From: Vibrio tetraodonis
Lineage (GTDB): Bacteria; Pseudomonadota; Gammaproteobacteria; Enterobacterales; Vibrionaceae
Direction of reading: 5' to 3'
DNA length: 64,000 nt
Assembly (NCBI RefSeq): GCF_003350295.1
Contig: NZ_QLYY01000007.1
Coordinates: 124,001 to 188,000 of the forward strand
Part shown: positions 9,542 to 20,242 of the stretch, one piece after another
How positions within the stretch are numbered: the stretch's first letter is position 1
How the letters are laid out: each line of letters opens with the position of its first letter
Notes under the pieces: generated by a model
Databases searched by the model: none
What the model saw: only the letters and a program-made list of their open reading frames with translations
What the model was told of the DNA's origin: nothing
Made by a program: the position numbers and the translations under genes

Positions 9542-9575
9542 AAAAAGGGTTGACGCAAATAGGTCAACCCTTTTT
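9542..9575 (-). terminator. Intrinsic terminator after gltD
   Basis: A 13-bp stem (AAAAAGGGTTGAC paired with GTCAACCCTTTTT) around an 8-nt loop; both strands end in T-runs. It lies 16 bp downstream of the gltD stop, so it ends the gltBD transcript before the DUF1499 gene. Confidence 0.9.
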
Positions 9576-9591
9576 ATACGTTTATGCCAAG

Positions 9592-11007
<1,416 letters not shown>

Positions 11008-11024
11008 TCAGACATCCTCCTTGA

Positions 11025-14000
11025 TTACTGTGCTTGAACGCGCAGCTCTGCTGCACTGCGACTTTGATGACCGAGCAAAGTGCGAAGATCCGCTGACTTC
11101 GGTTTAACTAAATAAAATTTAGGGATCCATTCATCAAAGTTGGCCAGAATATCTTCAGCGTGTGTAGAGGCTGTTTCTTCTAAGTGTTCTGCGATAAGAC
11201 CACGTAGATGTTCTTGGTGTATGTAGAGATCTGATAGAGACAATGCTTCAACCGACTCATTGTTGACTCGACCTGTAAAATCTTGGTTTTGGTCTAAAAC
11301 GTATGCGAAACCACCAGTCATCCCTGCACCAAAGTTGACGCCTGTGGCACCTAATATGGCAACGATACCGCCCGTCATATATTCACAAGCATTGTCGCCT
11401 GCACCTTCAACAACAGTTATTGTTCCTGAATTACGCACACCGAATCGCTCTCCAGCTTTTCCTGCGGCGAACAGTTTACCTCCCGTCGCACCATACAGGC
11501 AGGTGTTACCAATAATGGTTGCCTCGTTAGAGCGAAATGCACTACCAAGATGCGGTTTGATAACTAATTTACCTCCAGCCATCCCTTTTCCTACGTAGTC
11601 ATTGGCATCACCAGTTAGGTATTGTTCGACCCCGCCAGCATTCCATACTCCAAAAGACTGCCCTGCGGTGCCCTCTAGGTGAAGTTTAATAGGAGAGGCG
11701 GCCATCCCCTGGTTACCATAGCGCTGTGCGATTTCACCAGAAATACGAGCGCCAATTGAGCGGTCAGTATTAATGACGTTATAGAAAAAACTTGCCGGTT
11801 GACGCTTTTCAATCGAGGTGGCTGCATCATCTAGAATTTTCTGATTGAGATCGCCTTTATCAAACGGTGTATTGGGCTCAGTCCAAAATAATGGATGTTT
11901 ATCAGGCGAGACTGGCGCCTCTAAAATATGAGTTAAATCTAGCTTAGACTGCTTCGCTGATACGCCTTCCATCGCTTGCAAGAGGTCAGTTCGGCCAATA
12001 AGGTCAGTGAGTTTCTCGACGCCTAATTCAGCCAGTAGTGTGCGCACTTCATCAGCAAGGCCGATAAAGTAATTCATGACTTGCTCTGGCAACCCTTTGA
12101 AGTACTGCTTACGTAGAGTTTCATCTTGAGTGGCAACGCCCGTTGCACAATTGTTTAGGTGACAAATACGTAGGAATTTGCAACCCATAGCGACCATGGG
12201 GGCTGTACCAAAACCAAAGCTTTCAGCACCTAATATGGCTGCTTTTACTACATCCAATCCCGTTTTTAAGCCGCCATCGACCTGGAGGCGAATTTTGTGT
12301 CTTAGTCCATTTGCCACTAATGCTTGTTGAGTTTCTGCCAGCCCAAGCTCCCATGGACAACCTGCATATTTCACTGAAGTCAAAGGACTGGCCGCTGTTC
12401 CTCCATCGTATCCTGAGATGGTGATTAGGTCGGCATAGGCTTTTGCAACTCCAGTCGCTATGGTACCCACACCAGGCTCACTGACCAATTTGACAGAAAC
12501 CAGTGCTTTAGGGTTAACCTGTTTTAAATCAAAGATTAATTGAGCAAGGTCTTCAATCGAGTAAATATCATGATGTGGAGGAGGAGATATCAACGTCACG
12601 CCTTGTACGGAGTAGCGAAGTTGCGCTATCTCTGCTGTCACTTTATGTCCCGGAAGCTGTCCTCCTTCTCCTGGCTTTGCTCCCTGAGCTACTTTTATTT
12701 GCAGTACATCTGCATTGGTTAGGTAGTGCGGCGTTACTCCAAATCGCCCTGACGCAATTTGCTTAATGCGAGAGTTACGTTCTGTACCAAAACGGCGAGG
12801 ATCTTCACCGCCTTCACCTGAATTTGAGTATCCGCCTAGGCGATTCATTGCTGTCGCTAAAGCTTCATGAGCTTCAGGGCTTAAAGCTCCAATAGACATG
12901 GCGGCCGAATCAAAGCGCTTGAAGAGATCCTCACTTGGCTCAATGCGCTTAAGTGAGAGCGGTGTATCAGACTTTTTCAGTATCATTAAGTCTCTAAGGG
13001 TTGCCACGGGTCTTTGATTGACTTGTTGGGAGAAATGCTTGTAATCACTTTCGTCCCCCGATTTTACTGCTTGCTGCAGAGTACTAACTACATCTGGGTT
13101 GTAAGCGTGATATTCTCCGCCGTGAACATATTTAAGTAAGCCCCCATGTTCAATCTCTTTTCTTTTCGTCCATGCCTTTTTCGATAAGTTGAATAAATCT
13201 TGTTGGAAGTCTTCAAAGCCTGCTCCTTGGATACGGGTTGTAACGCCGTGGAAACAGAGGTCTACGATTTCGGAGCTGATGCCTACTGCTTCGAATAACT
13301 GAGAACAGCGGTAAGAAGCAACGGTCGAAATACCCATTTTCGACATGATTTTATATAGCCCTTTATTGAGCCCGTATTGGTAACTTTGCATCACATCGCG
13401 ATAATTCTCATCCAAGATGCCATCATCAATTAACTTACCCAAGGATTCATAAGCTAGATATGGATAAATTGCGGTTGCTCCAAAACCGAGTAGAACAGCG
13501 AACTGGTGCGGGTCTCGCGCGGTTGCTGTTTCAACAAGTATGTTGGCGTCGCAGCGAAGGTTTTCTTCTATCAATCTGCGCTGAAGGGCTCCTACTGCCA
13601 TGGCTGCTGGAATAGGAAGCTTGCCTTTTTCTATCGCTTTGTCTGATAGTACAACCAATACTGTGCCAGCTTTTACACACTCAATGGCTTGCTCGCATAC
13701 ATCATTGATTGCTTGTTTGAGGTTTTTACTATCAGGGTCGTAGTTAATATCGATTACTGTATTTCGGTAGTATTCATCGGAAAGTTCGAGGAGTTGCTGC
13801 TTATCTGAGTACAGTAATACAGGAGACTCAAAAGTGACTCTGTGAGCATGGCCGTCGGTTTCGCAAAACACATTCATCTCTTGGCCAACACTGGTTGCCA
13901 AAGACATCACATGCTTTTCACGTAATGGATCAATGGGTGGATTGGTGACCTGAGCAAACTTTTGACGGAAATAATCAGTGATCAAACGCTCTTTTGAAGA

Positions 14001-15488
14001 TAGTACGGCCATTGGGGTGTCATCCCCCATGGAGCCGACGGCTTCTTGCCCCGTATCTGCGAGAATTCTGAGTACTTGATCGATCTCTTCATTGCTCACC
14101 GCAAATTGCTTTTGGTAAGTTTTGAGAAGAAGGTTGTCGAATTGACGTTGACCAATTTGGTTATCAGGTAACTGAGAAAACGGAGTGAGTTTATGGACGT
14201 TATTGTCCATCCACTCTTTATATGGATGGCGGCTTTTTAAATCATTATCGATGTCACTAGATTGCCAGAGCTTCCCATGACGTGTATCGACAACAAGTAA
14301 CTCCCCAGGGCCGACTCGACCTTTTTCAGCAACCTCATCGGGTGCATAATCCCAAATTCCAACTTCCGATGCCAAAGTAATGAGTTGATCTTTGGTTATC
14401 ACATAGCGTGCGGGGCGCAAGCCATTTCGATCAAGATTACAAGCTGCATAACGGCCATCAGACAAAACGATACCAGCAGGACCGTCCCAAGGTTCCATAT
14501 GCTTAGAATTAAAGTCGTAAAATGCACGTAAGTCGGGATCCATATCTGGATGATTCTGCCAAGCAGGCGGAACCAGCATTCTCATTGCCCGAAACACATC
14601 CATGCCTCCCGCTAAGAATAGGTCGAGCATATTATCTAAACTGGATGAGTCCGATCCTGTTTCGTTAACAAATGGCGCTGCGGTTTGTAAATCAGGCAGT
14701 AAAGGGGAAGCGAATTTATATGCACGAGCACGGGCCCATTGGCGGTTGCCTTCAATAGTATTTATTTCACCATTATGTGCAAGGTAACGGAAAGGTTGAG
14801 CAAGGGGCCACCTCGGTTGGGTATTGGTTGAAAAACGCTGATGGAATAAACAAATAGCGGATTCCATGCGTAAATCAGCAAGATCAAGATAAAAGCGTGG
14901 TAAGTCAGCTGGCATACAGAGACCTTTGTAGACTAATACCTGAGTAGATAGGCTACATATATAAAAATCTTGATCGTTAACTATCTGTTTTTCTATGCGT
15001 CTACGGGCGATGTAAAGACGGCGTTCAATATCACGTTCACGCCAGCCTGCCGGAGCTGATATAAAGACTTGTTGAATGTTGGGTAGGGAGTTATGAGCTA
15101 TTGGTCCAAGTACTTCAGGGTTGGTCGGAACGTCCCTCCAGCCTGCGATAGATAAGGTTTCTTGGGTTAGCTCTTTATTGATAATGTCTTTCGCTGACTG
15201 AGCTTTTATTGGATCTTGGCTGAAGAACACCATACCGATGGCGTATTGTTTGCCAAGCTTAAAACTGTTTTCTTCTGCGATGAGTCGCAGATAAGAATCG
15301 GGTTTTTGCAGTAGTAAACCGCATCCATCACCCGTTTTACCATCCGCTGCAATACCGCCGCGGTGAGTCATACGATCGAGCGCTGAAATTGCGGTACGAA
15401 CCAGTTTGTGGCTTGGATGTCCATCCATATGTGCGATTAAACCAAATCCACAGTTGTCTTTGTCAAGACTTGGATCATATAAAGCCAT
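11025..15488 (-). CDS. gltB: Glutamate synthase (NADPH) large subunit
   Basis: The 1487-residue large subunit hydrolyses glutamine in an N-terminal Ntn-type amidotransferase domain and transfers the ammonia to 2-oxoglutarate at an FMN site. The start MALYDPSLDKDNCGFG shows a 12-residue propeptide; cleavage would expose Cys13 as the catalytic nucleophile. The central and FMN-binding domains include AKPGEGGQLPGHKV and the 3Fe-4S cysteines in CKFLRICHLNNC (about residue 1105). The C-terminal beta-helix domain contains repeated Gly-rich turns such as GGKLVIKPH and GATGGKLFAAG. ATG 15488 has GGGAG upstream. This is the ammonium-assimilation route used when ammonium is scarce. Confidence 0.98.
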   Translation of the reverse strand: MALYDPSLDKDNCGFGLIAHMDGHPSHKLVRTAISALDRMTHRGGIAADGKTGDGCGLLLQKPDSYLRLIAEENSFKLGKQYAIGMVFFSQDPIKAQSAKDIINKELTQETLSIAGWRDVPTNPEVLGPIAHNSLPNIQQVFISAPAGWRERDIERRLYIARRRIEKQIVNDQDFYICSLSTQVLVYKGLCMPADLPRFYLDLADLRMESAICLFHQRFSTNTQPRWPLAQPFRYLAHNGEINTIEGNRQWARARAYKFASPLLPDLQTAAPFVNETGSDSSSLDNMLDLFLAGGMDVFRAMRMLVPPAWQNHPDMDPDLRAFYDFNSKHMEPWDGPAGIVLSDGRYAACNLDRNGLRPARYVITKDQLITLASEVGIWDYAPDEVAEKGRVGPGELLVVDTRHGKLWQSSDIDNDLKSRHPYKEWMDNNVHKLTPFSQLPDNQIGQRQFDNLLLKTYQKQFAVSNEEIDQVLRILADTGQEAVGSMGDDTPMAVLSSKERLITDYFRQKFAQVTNPPIDPLREKHVMSLATSVGQEMNVFCETDGHAHRVTFESPVLLYSDKQQLLELSDEYYRNTVIDINYDPDSKNLKQAINDVCEQAIECVKAGTVLVVLSDKAIEKGKLPIPAAMAVGALQRRLIEENLRCDANILVETATARDPHQFAVLLGFGATAIYPYLAYESLGKLIDDGILDENYRDVMQSYQYGLNKGLYKIMSKMGISTVASYRCSQLFEAVGISSEIVDLCFHGVTTRIQGAGFEDFQQDLFNLSKKAWTKRKEIEHGGLLKYVHGGEYHAYNPDVVSTLQQAVKSGDESDYKHFSQQVNQRPVATLRDLMILKKSDTPLSLKRIEPSEDLFKRFDSAAMSIGALSPEAHEALATAMNRLGGYSNSGEGGEDPRRFGTERNSRIKQIASGRFGVTPHYLTNADVLQIKVAQGAKPGEGGQLPGHKVTAEIAQLRYSVQGVTLISPPPHHDIYSIEDLAQLIFDLKQVNPKALVSVKLVSEPGVGTIATGVAKAYADLITISGYDGGTAASPLTSVKYAGCPWELGLAETQQALVANGLRHKIRLQVDGGLKTGLDVVKAAILGAESFGFGTAPMVAMGCKFLRICHLNNCATGVATQDETLRKQYFKGLPEQVMNYFIGLADEVRTLLAELGVEKLTDLIGRTDLLQAMEGVSAKQSKLDLTHILEAPVSPDKHPLFWTEPNTPFDKGDLNQKILDDAATSIEKRQPASFFYNVINTDRSIGARISGEIAQRYGNQGMAASPIKLHLEGTAGQSFGVWNAGGVEQYLTGDANDYVGKGMAGGKLVIKPHLGSAFRSNEATIIGNTCLYGATGGKLFAAGKAGERFGVRNSGTITVVEGAGDNACEYMTGGIVAILGATGVNFGAGMTGGFAYVLDQNQDFTGRVNNESVEALSLSDLYIHQEHLRGLIAEHLEETASTHAEDILANFDEWIPKFYLVKPKSADLRTLLGHQSRSAAELRVQAQ

Positions 15489-16015
15489 TGCAATTCTCCC
15501 TTTGCTTCTCTGTCTTCCAGACAGTGTTGCCTAAATAATGAAAACGAATGCAGGCGATTTTCTATGCACTCATAGGGTTTAAATCAACATAATAATGTAA
15601 ATTAAACCTCTTATTATTTTTCTCATTATGATGAAATCATTTTCATCTATCCCAACAACGTAAATCTTATGATATTAAAGGTCAAGCTTTTGATTAAATA
15701 GAGCATTAAATGCCTATTTATGAGATGTTTTTCTTTAAATTATTTATTTTTCAATTGCTTAGTGTTTTTGTTGTTACATTTTTGCAACAATTAGACTCGG
15801 GAGAAATTTAAAAACATTAGAACAATATACTGACTTAAAGATAAATTTTGGAAGGATTGAGTAGTTATTCTTCTTATGGCTAGAATTATTCATTGTTATT
15901 TAACTAAATACGCTTCCACTTTGGTAAAAAAGGGGACCAAGTAGAGAAAAATCAGCAGTCAACTGATATTTTTTGTAGTCTTATATAAGTGGTAGTTAAA
16001 GGCAGAGAAGTAAGA
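15489..16015. promoter_or_regulatory. AT-rich divergent control region, gltB / diguanylate cyclase
   Basis: No coding frame is convincing in these 527 bp. The gltB side has the short hairpin CTGTCT-TCC-AGACAG at 15509-15523, within its leader. Two operator-like inverted repeats are visible: GATGAAA-4-TTTCATC at 15630-15647, and TTGTTG-11-CAACAA at 15768-15790. A possible gltB promoter on the minus strand is TTGATT-17-TAGAAA around 15559-15587. gltBD of E. coli is controlled by Lrp, but I cannot assign a regulator here from sequence alone. Confidence 0.5.
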
Positions 16016-17764
16016 ATGGAGCAGGTGTTTTACTGGTTGTGGGATACGTCTCATGGGCATGGTCTTGACCTCGTAGTGATTCTATTCTTCATTCTATTGT
16101 CGGCCGCGCTCTATTCCCGGGTTCAAAAACATATCGAGCTTCTGGTGCAGGATGCTCCATCAGCGCTTATTCTGGTCGAGGCTAAGACAGGCAAATTGTT
16201 GCTTTCCAATAAAAATGCGATGCAGTTATTGGCTATTCGTCGTGTCGGTAAATCTTTTTTATTCCCTGATTCTGTGTCGCGAGATTTTTTGATGTCGACA
16301 GTGGGGCTTTTTGCTGGAGATGGTTTCAAGTGTTTTCCGATTGAGTGGAAGGTATCCAAAAACAACCGAATCAAAGTAGATATAAGTGGACGAAGAACCA
16401 TATATAGAGGTCGTATTGCTTGGTTACTCTATTTATCATCTCATCAAGCCTCACATGCAGAGATGGAGCGTGAAATACAGTCACTGTCTGTGGTGCGCAG
16501 TGCTTTGGATAATTTGTCTGAACTTGTGTTCGTCAAAAATAACGAAGGTGAACTTATATCCACAAATAGAGCTTTTGAGCGTTTTTGGGGAGAGCGTCAA
16601 CAAGAAGGATGCGCTGATATTAAAGGTGTTGTTAAAGGCCGAGCTAACAAACGTAGATGGACGACGGATGAGGAAGGTCGAAGCTGCTTACTGGAAACCT
16701 ATCAAAATATTCTGATTTCCTCTTCTGGCGAAAGAATCGGCACAATAGGCATTAGTCATGACGTTACAGATTGGCACAATGTACAGAAGAGTCTGCGTGA
16801 TGAAATGGATAGACGTCGAGATACTGAAGTTGCGTTAGCACAGCGTGATACCATTTTGCAAAACATCCTTGAGTCCAGCCCAGATGCCATCGGCATTTTT
16901 AATGAGAATATGGTTTATCAAGCTTGCAACAAGCCTTTCATCAGAGCACTAGGAATTTCTGACGTCAATGAACTAATCGGCAAACGCCTTCAAGATATCA
17001 TTCCTAATGACGTGTACCGTCGCTTATCAGAGACAGATCAAAAAGTGTTGTATGAGGGAAAATCACTTCGTTACATCGACCAACTGGTTGACAGTAAAGG
17101 AAACTTTACTTGGTACGATGTTGTGAAGTCCCCTTTTCGCGATCCTGCTTCAGGTACAAATGGTGTGTTAATCATGGCGAGAGATGTTTCAGAACGTTAT
17201 TTGGCGGCACAAAAGCTTGAAGAAGCTAATCAGGAACTGGAACGCTTGAGCTTAGTTGATAGCTTAACGCAAATAGGTAATCGCCGCTTTTTCGATGAGC
17301 AGCTCACTACTTTGTGGTCTTTGCACAGTCGCGAGAAAAAAACTTTAGCTGTTATGCTATGTGACATAGATTATTTTAAAGGTTTTAATGATCATTATGG
17401 GCACCAAGCCGGCGATGATGCGCTAGTTAAGGTTGCTGAGGCTTTTAGTTCAGTCTTGCATCGCGGTAGTGATTGTGTTGCCCGTTATGGTGGTGAAGAG
17501 TTCGCATTTATTTTACCTAACTCTACTGCTGAAGGAGCATATCAAGTGGCAGAAACCATTCACTCAAAAGTTAGACAGCTTAGACTTGAACATAATGCTT
17601 CAAAAGTGTGCCCAATTTTGACCGTCAGTATAGGTATTGCAAGCATAGTCCCTGAACCTTCTGACACTAGCGAAAACTTAATAGCACTTGCTGATAGCGC
17701 TTTGTATCAGGCCAAAGCTAACGGACGAAATCAAACTTGTGTTCATCACACATCTAACAACTAG
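16016..17764 (+). CDS. Membrane PAS-PAS-GGDEF diguanylate cyclase
   Basis: This protein is predicted to make cyclic-di-GMP in response to an unknown signal. Of its 582 residues, 10-30 form one membrane helix. PAS-like regions follow at about 35-140 (weak), 155-260 (NEGELISTNRAFERFW, ending GISHDVTDWH) and 280-400 (ESSPDAIGIFNENMVY, ending MARDVSERYL). A GGDEF domain covers about 415-575, beginning DSLTQIGNRRFFDEQL. The active-site motif is GGEEF (about 492), and RGSD five residues before it is a product-inhibition I-site. An in-frame GTG at 15989 is open, but ATG 16016 has GAGAAG upstream. It lies 80 bp before arcB in the same direction. Confidence 0.9.
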   Translation: MEQVFYWLWDTSHGHGLDLVVILFFILLSAALYSRVQKHIELLVQDAPSALILVEAKTGKLLLSNKNAMQLLAIRRVGKSFLFPDSVSRDFLMSTVGLFAGDGFKCFPIEWKVSKNNRIKVDISGRRTIYRGRIAWLLYLSSHQASHAEMEREIQSLSVVRSALDNLSELVFVKNNEGELISTNRAFERFWGERQQEGCADIKGVVKGRANKRRWTTDEEGRSCLLETYQNILISSSGERIGTIGISHDVTDWHNVQKSLRDEMDRRRDTEVALAQRDTILQNILESSPDAIGIFNENMVYQACNKPFIRALGISDVNELIGKRLQDIIPNDVYRRLSETDQKVLYEGKSLRYIDQLVDSKGNFTWYDVVKSPFRDPASGTNGVLIMARDVSERYLAAQKLEEANQELERLSLVDSLTQIGNRRFFDEQLTTLWSLHSREKKTLAVMLCDIDYFKGFNDHYGHQAGDDALVKVAEAFSSVLHRGSDCVARYGGEEFAFILPNSTAEGAYQVAETIHSKVRQLRLEHNASKVCPILTVSIGIASIVPEPSDTSENLIALADSALYQAKANGRNQTCVHHTSNN

Positions 17765-17844
17765 GTTCATGCAGTAATTAGAATTTTTAGCCGTGTGAGG
17801 TGAAAAAAGGTAAAATTTCACTATCTTGTTGCACGGAGCGTCTA

Positions 17845-20187
17845 ATGAAACCTATTAAAAACCTCGCTCAGTATTATGTCGATCTTTTGGTAAAGCTCGG
17901 TATTTTACGTTTTTCTATTCTTCTCGCATTAGCCATCGTTGCTTTGGCCGTGGTTGTTCAAGTTGGCATCACATTAGTTCTTAGTGGGCGTGTCGATGAT
18001 ATTGATATTGTTCGCTCAGTGTTTTTTGGGCTCTTAATTACTCCTTGGGCTGTTTACTTTTTGTCTGTTGTGGTTGATCAGCTTGAAGAGTCGAGACAAA
18101 GACTTTCTAAGTTGGTTTCTAAACTGCGAGATATGCGTTCACGAGATCAAGATTTAAATCATAAGCTTCATCAAAATATCTCTAAACTGAATCTGGAAAT
18201 AGAAGAGAGAATTAAAGCTGAAGAAGCGAGAGAAGAAGCAATGAAAGATCTTGAAAATGAGGTCTATCAAAGAGAGCGAACTCAGCTAGAACTGGCTGAA
18301 AGAACAGCACTTTTACGCTCTTTTATTGATGCTTCACCTGATCTTATATATTACCGGAATGCTGATGGCGTATTTTCTGGGTGCAACCGTGCCATGGAAG
18401 AGCTTACGGGTAAAAAAGAGAACCAGTTGGTCGGTCTAACTCCTTGGGATGTATATCGAAAAGAAGTTGCTCAACAAATTGTTGATACGGACCAAAAAGT
18501 CTTTTCTGATAATAAGGCACTGACTTACGAGCAATGGTTAGAATATCCTGACGGCCGTAAGAGTTTTTTTGAACTACGTAAGGTGCCTTTCTACAGCAAA
18601 GATGGTCGACATCTTGGTTTGGTTGGGTTTGGACGTGATATTACAGAACGTAAGCGACATCAAGAATCGTTAGAAAAAGCCAGCCGAGATAAGACAACGT
18701 TTATCTCAACGATTAGTCATGAATTACGTACACCACTCAATGGGATTGTTGGGTTAAGTCGCATGCTGCTTGAGACGAAACTTACCGATGAGCAGCGCCA
18801 CCAAATGCAAACTATCAATGTTAGTGCAATTACTTTGGGGAATATATTTAACGATATCATTGATATGGATAAGTTTGATCGACGTAAGCTGGAGTTGTTT
18901 CCTGCCAGGTTAAACTTTGAAGAATTTGTTGCAGAAATAGAAAGTATCTCAGCTTTGATGGCTTCACAAAAGAATCTACGTTTTGATTTAGAGCGTCTAA
19001 CTGAGTTACCTGATGCTATTGAGGTTGATGCGACTCGACTGCGTCAAGTACTTTGGAATTTGATCAGTAACGCCATGAAGTTCACCAAAGAAGGTGGTGT
19101 TGTCATGACGGTAGAAGCTGAAATCAGGGATGATGTGGCGCACATAACTATTGAAGTGGAAGATAGTGGAGTTGGCATTCCTGAATCTGAAGTGGATAAA
19201 ATCTTTGCCATGTATTACCAAGTAAAGTCGGGTAAAGATAATCTTCATGCTGTCGGCACCGGTATTGGGTTAGCTGTCTCTAAGCAGCTAATCAAGATGA
19301 TGGGAGGAGATATCTGCGTTAGTAGTGAAGAAGGGTTTGGTAGTACCTTTACTGTTTCACTCAGTGCCCCATTATCAGCTACTAAGGAAATGTTAGAGTC
19401 GTCTCAGGCTGCTCAAAGAGATTTAAATATTTTCATGGTAGAGGATATCGAACTCAATGTTACTGTTGCTCGCTCTTTATTTGAGAGTATGGGTCACGAG
19501 GTGACGGTGGCAATGACAGGCCAAGATGCGATTGAGATGTTTGACCCTGAGCTTTATGACCTTGTATTTCTCGACATTCAACTTCCCGATATGACAGGCT
19601 TTGATGTAGCCAGTTTTTATCGCCAAACTTATAAAGACTTACCCCCTTTGATAGCTTTAACGGCTAATGTACTCAAAGACAAAGATGAATACTTACAAAA
19701 CGGAATGGATGAAGCGATAAGTAAACCTTTGTCTGTCACTGCAATGCAGGAAGTCATCGCCCAATTTACTTCTAATGATATACAAGAGCCTTTACAGCCT
19801 ACCAAGTCTCTAAACCTAGGTGAGAAGAGCGAGTTATACAATAAAGTCTTAGACCTGGATATGCTTGAGTCTTATGTCGATATTGTTGGTACCCAGCCCG
19901 TGCTTGAGAGCATTAGTATGTTTGAAAATATGATGCCTGATTATATAAAAGTACTTGATTCGAATATGACGGCAAAAGATCAGCAGGGTATTGTTGAAGA
20001 AGCCCACAAGATTAAAGGAGCTGCAGGTTCTATAGGTTTAAAACATATTCAGCTAGTGGCTCAAAAAGCACAATCGCCAGAACGACCTGCGTGGTGGAAA
20101 AATATTGATGATTGGGTCGAAGAAATCAAAAATGAATATCAAAATGATATTGCGACGTTAAAGGAATGGCTTGGACAAAGAGGGTGA
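17845..20187 (+). CDS. arcB: Aerobic respiration control sensor kinase ArcB
   Basis: ArcB is the hybrid sensor kinase that senses quinone redox state and phosphorylates ArcA under low oxygen. The 780 residues closely follow E. coli ArcB: two membrane helices (about 22-44 and 56-77), a coiled-coil linker, a PAS domain (about 150-270), and a HisKA/ATPase core with ISHELRTPLNG giving His292. A receiver domain has Asp577 in LDIQLPDMTG, and the HPt domain has His721 in EAHKIKGAAGS. The complete phosphorelay is therefore present. I chose ATG 17845 (MKPIKNLAQYYVDLL, with GGAG upstream) over an in-frame GTG at 17800, because it matches the family start. arcA is not in the window. Confidence 0.97.
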   Translation: MKPIKNLAQYYVDLLVKLGILRFSILLALAIVALAVVVQVGITLVLSGRVDDIDIVRSVFFGLLITPWAVYFLSVVVDQLEESRQRLSKLVSKLRDMRSRDQDLNHKLHQNISKLNLEIEERIKAEEAREEAMKDLENEVYQRERTQLELAERTALLRSFIDASPDLIYYRNADGVFSGCNRAMEELTGKKENQLVGLTPWDVYRKEVAQQIVDTDQKVFSDNKALTYEQWLEYPDGRKSFFELRKVPFYSKDGRHLGLVGFGRDITERKRHQESLEKASRDKTTFISTISHELRTPLNGIVGLSRMLLETKLTDEQRHQMQTINVSAITLGNIFNDIIDMDKFDRRKLELFPARLNFEEFVAEIESISALMASQKNLRFDLERLTELPDAIEVDATRLRQVLWNLISNAMKFTKEGGVVMTVEAEIRDDVAHITIEVEDSGVGIPESEVDKIFAMYYQVKSGKDNLHAVGTGIGLAVSKQLIKMMGGDICVSSEEGFGSTFTVSLSAPLSATKEMLESSQAAQRDLNIFMVEDIELNVTVARSLFESMGHEVTVAMTGQDAIEMFDPELYDLVFLDIQLPDMTGFDVASFYRQTYKDLPPLIALTANVLKDKDEYLQNGMDEAISKPLSVTAMQEVIAQFTSNDIQEPLQPTKSLNLGEKSELYNKVLDLDMLESYVDIVGTQPVLESISMFENMMPDYIKVLDSNMTAKDQQGIVEEAHKIKGAAGSIGLKHIQLVAQKAQSPERPAWWKNIDDWVEEIKNEYQNDIATLKEWLGQRG

Positions 20188-20191
20188 GTAA

Positions 20192-20219
20192 AGAAGGATG
20201 AAATGTATTTCATCCTTCT
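20192..20219. terminator. Bidirectional terminator between arcB and tolC
   Basis: A 13-bp perfect stem (AGAAGGATGAAAT against ATTTCATCCTTCT) with a 2-nt centre lies in the 55 bp between the convergent arcB and tolC genes. The arcB side is followed by CTGTTTTATT. Confidence 0.8.
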
Positions 20220-20242
20220 GTTTTATTCCAAGTTAGTAGTGA

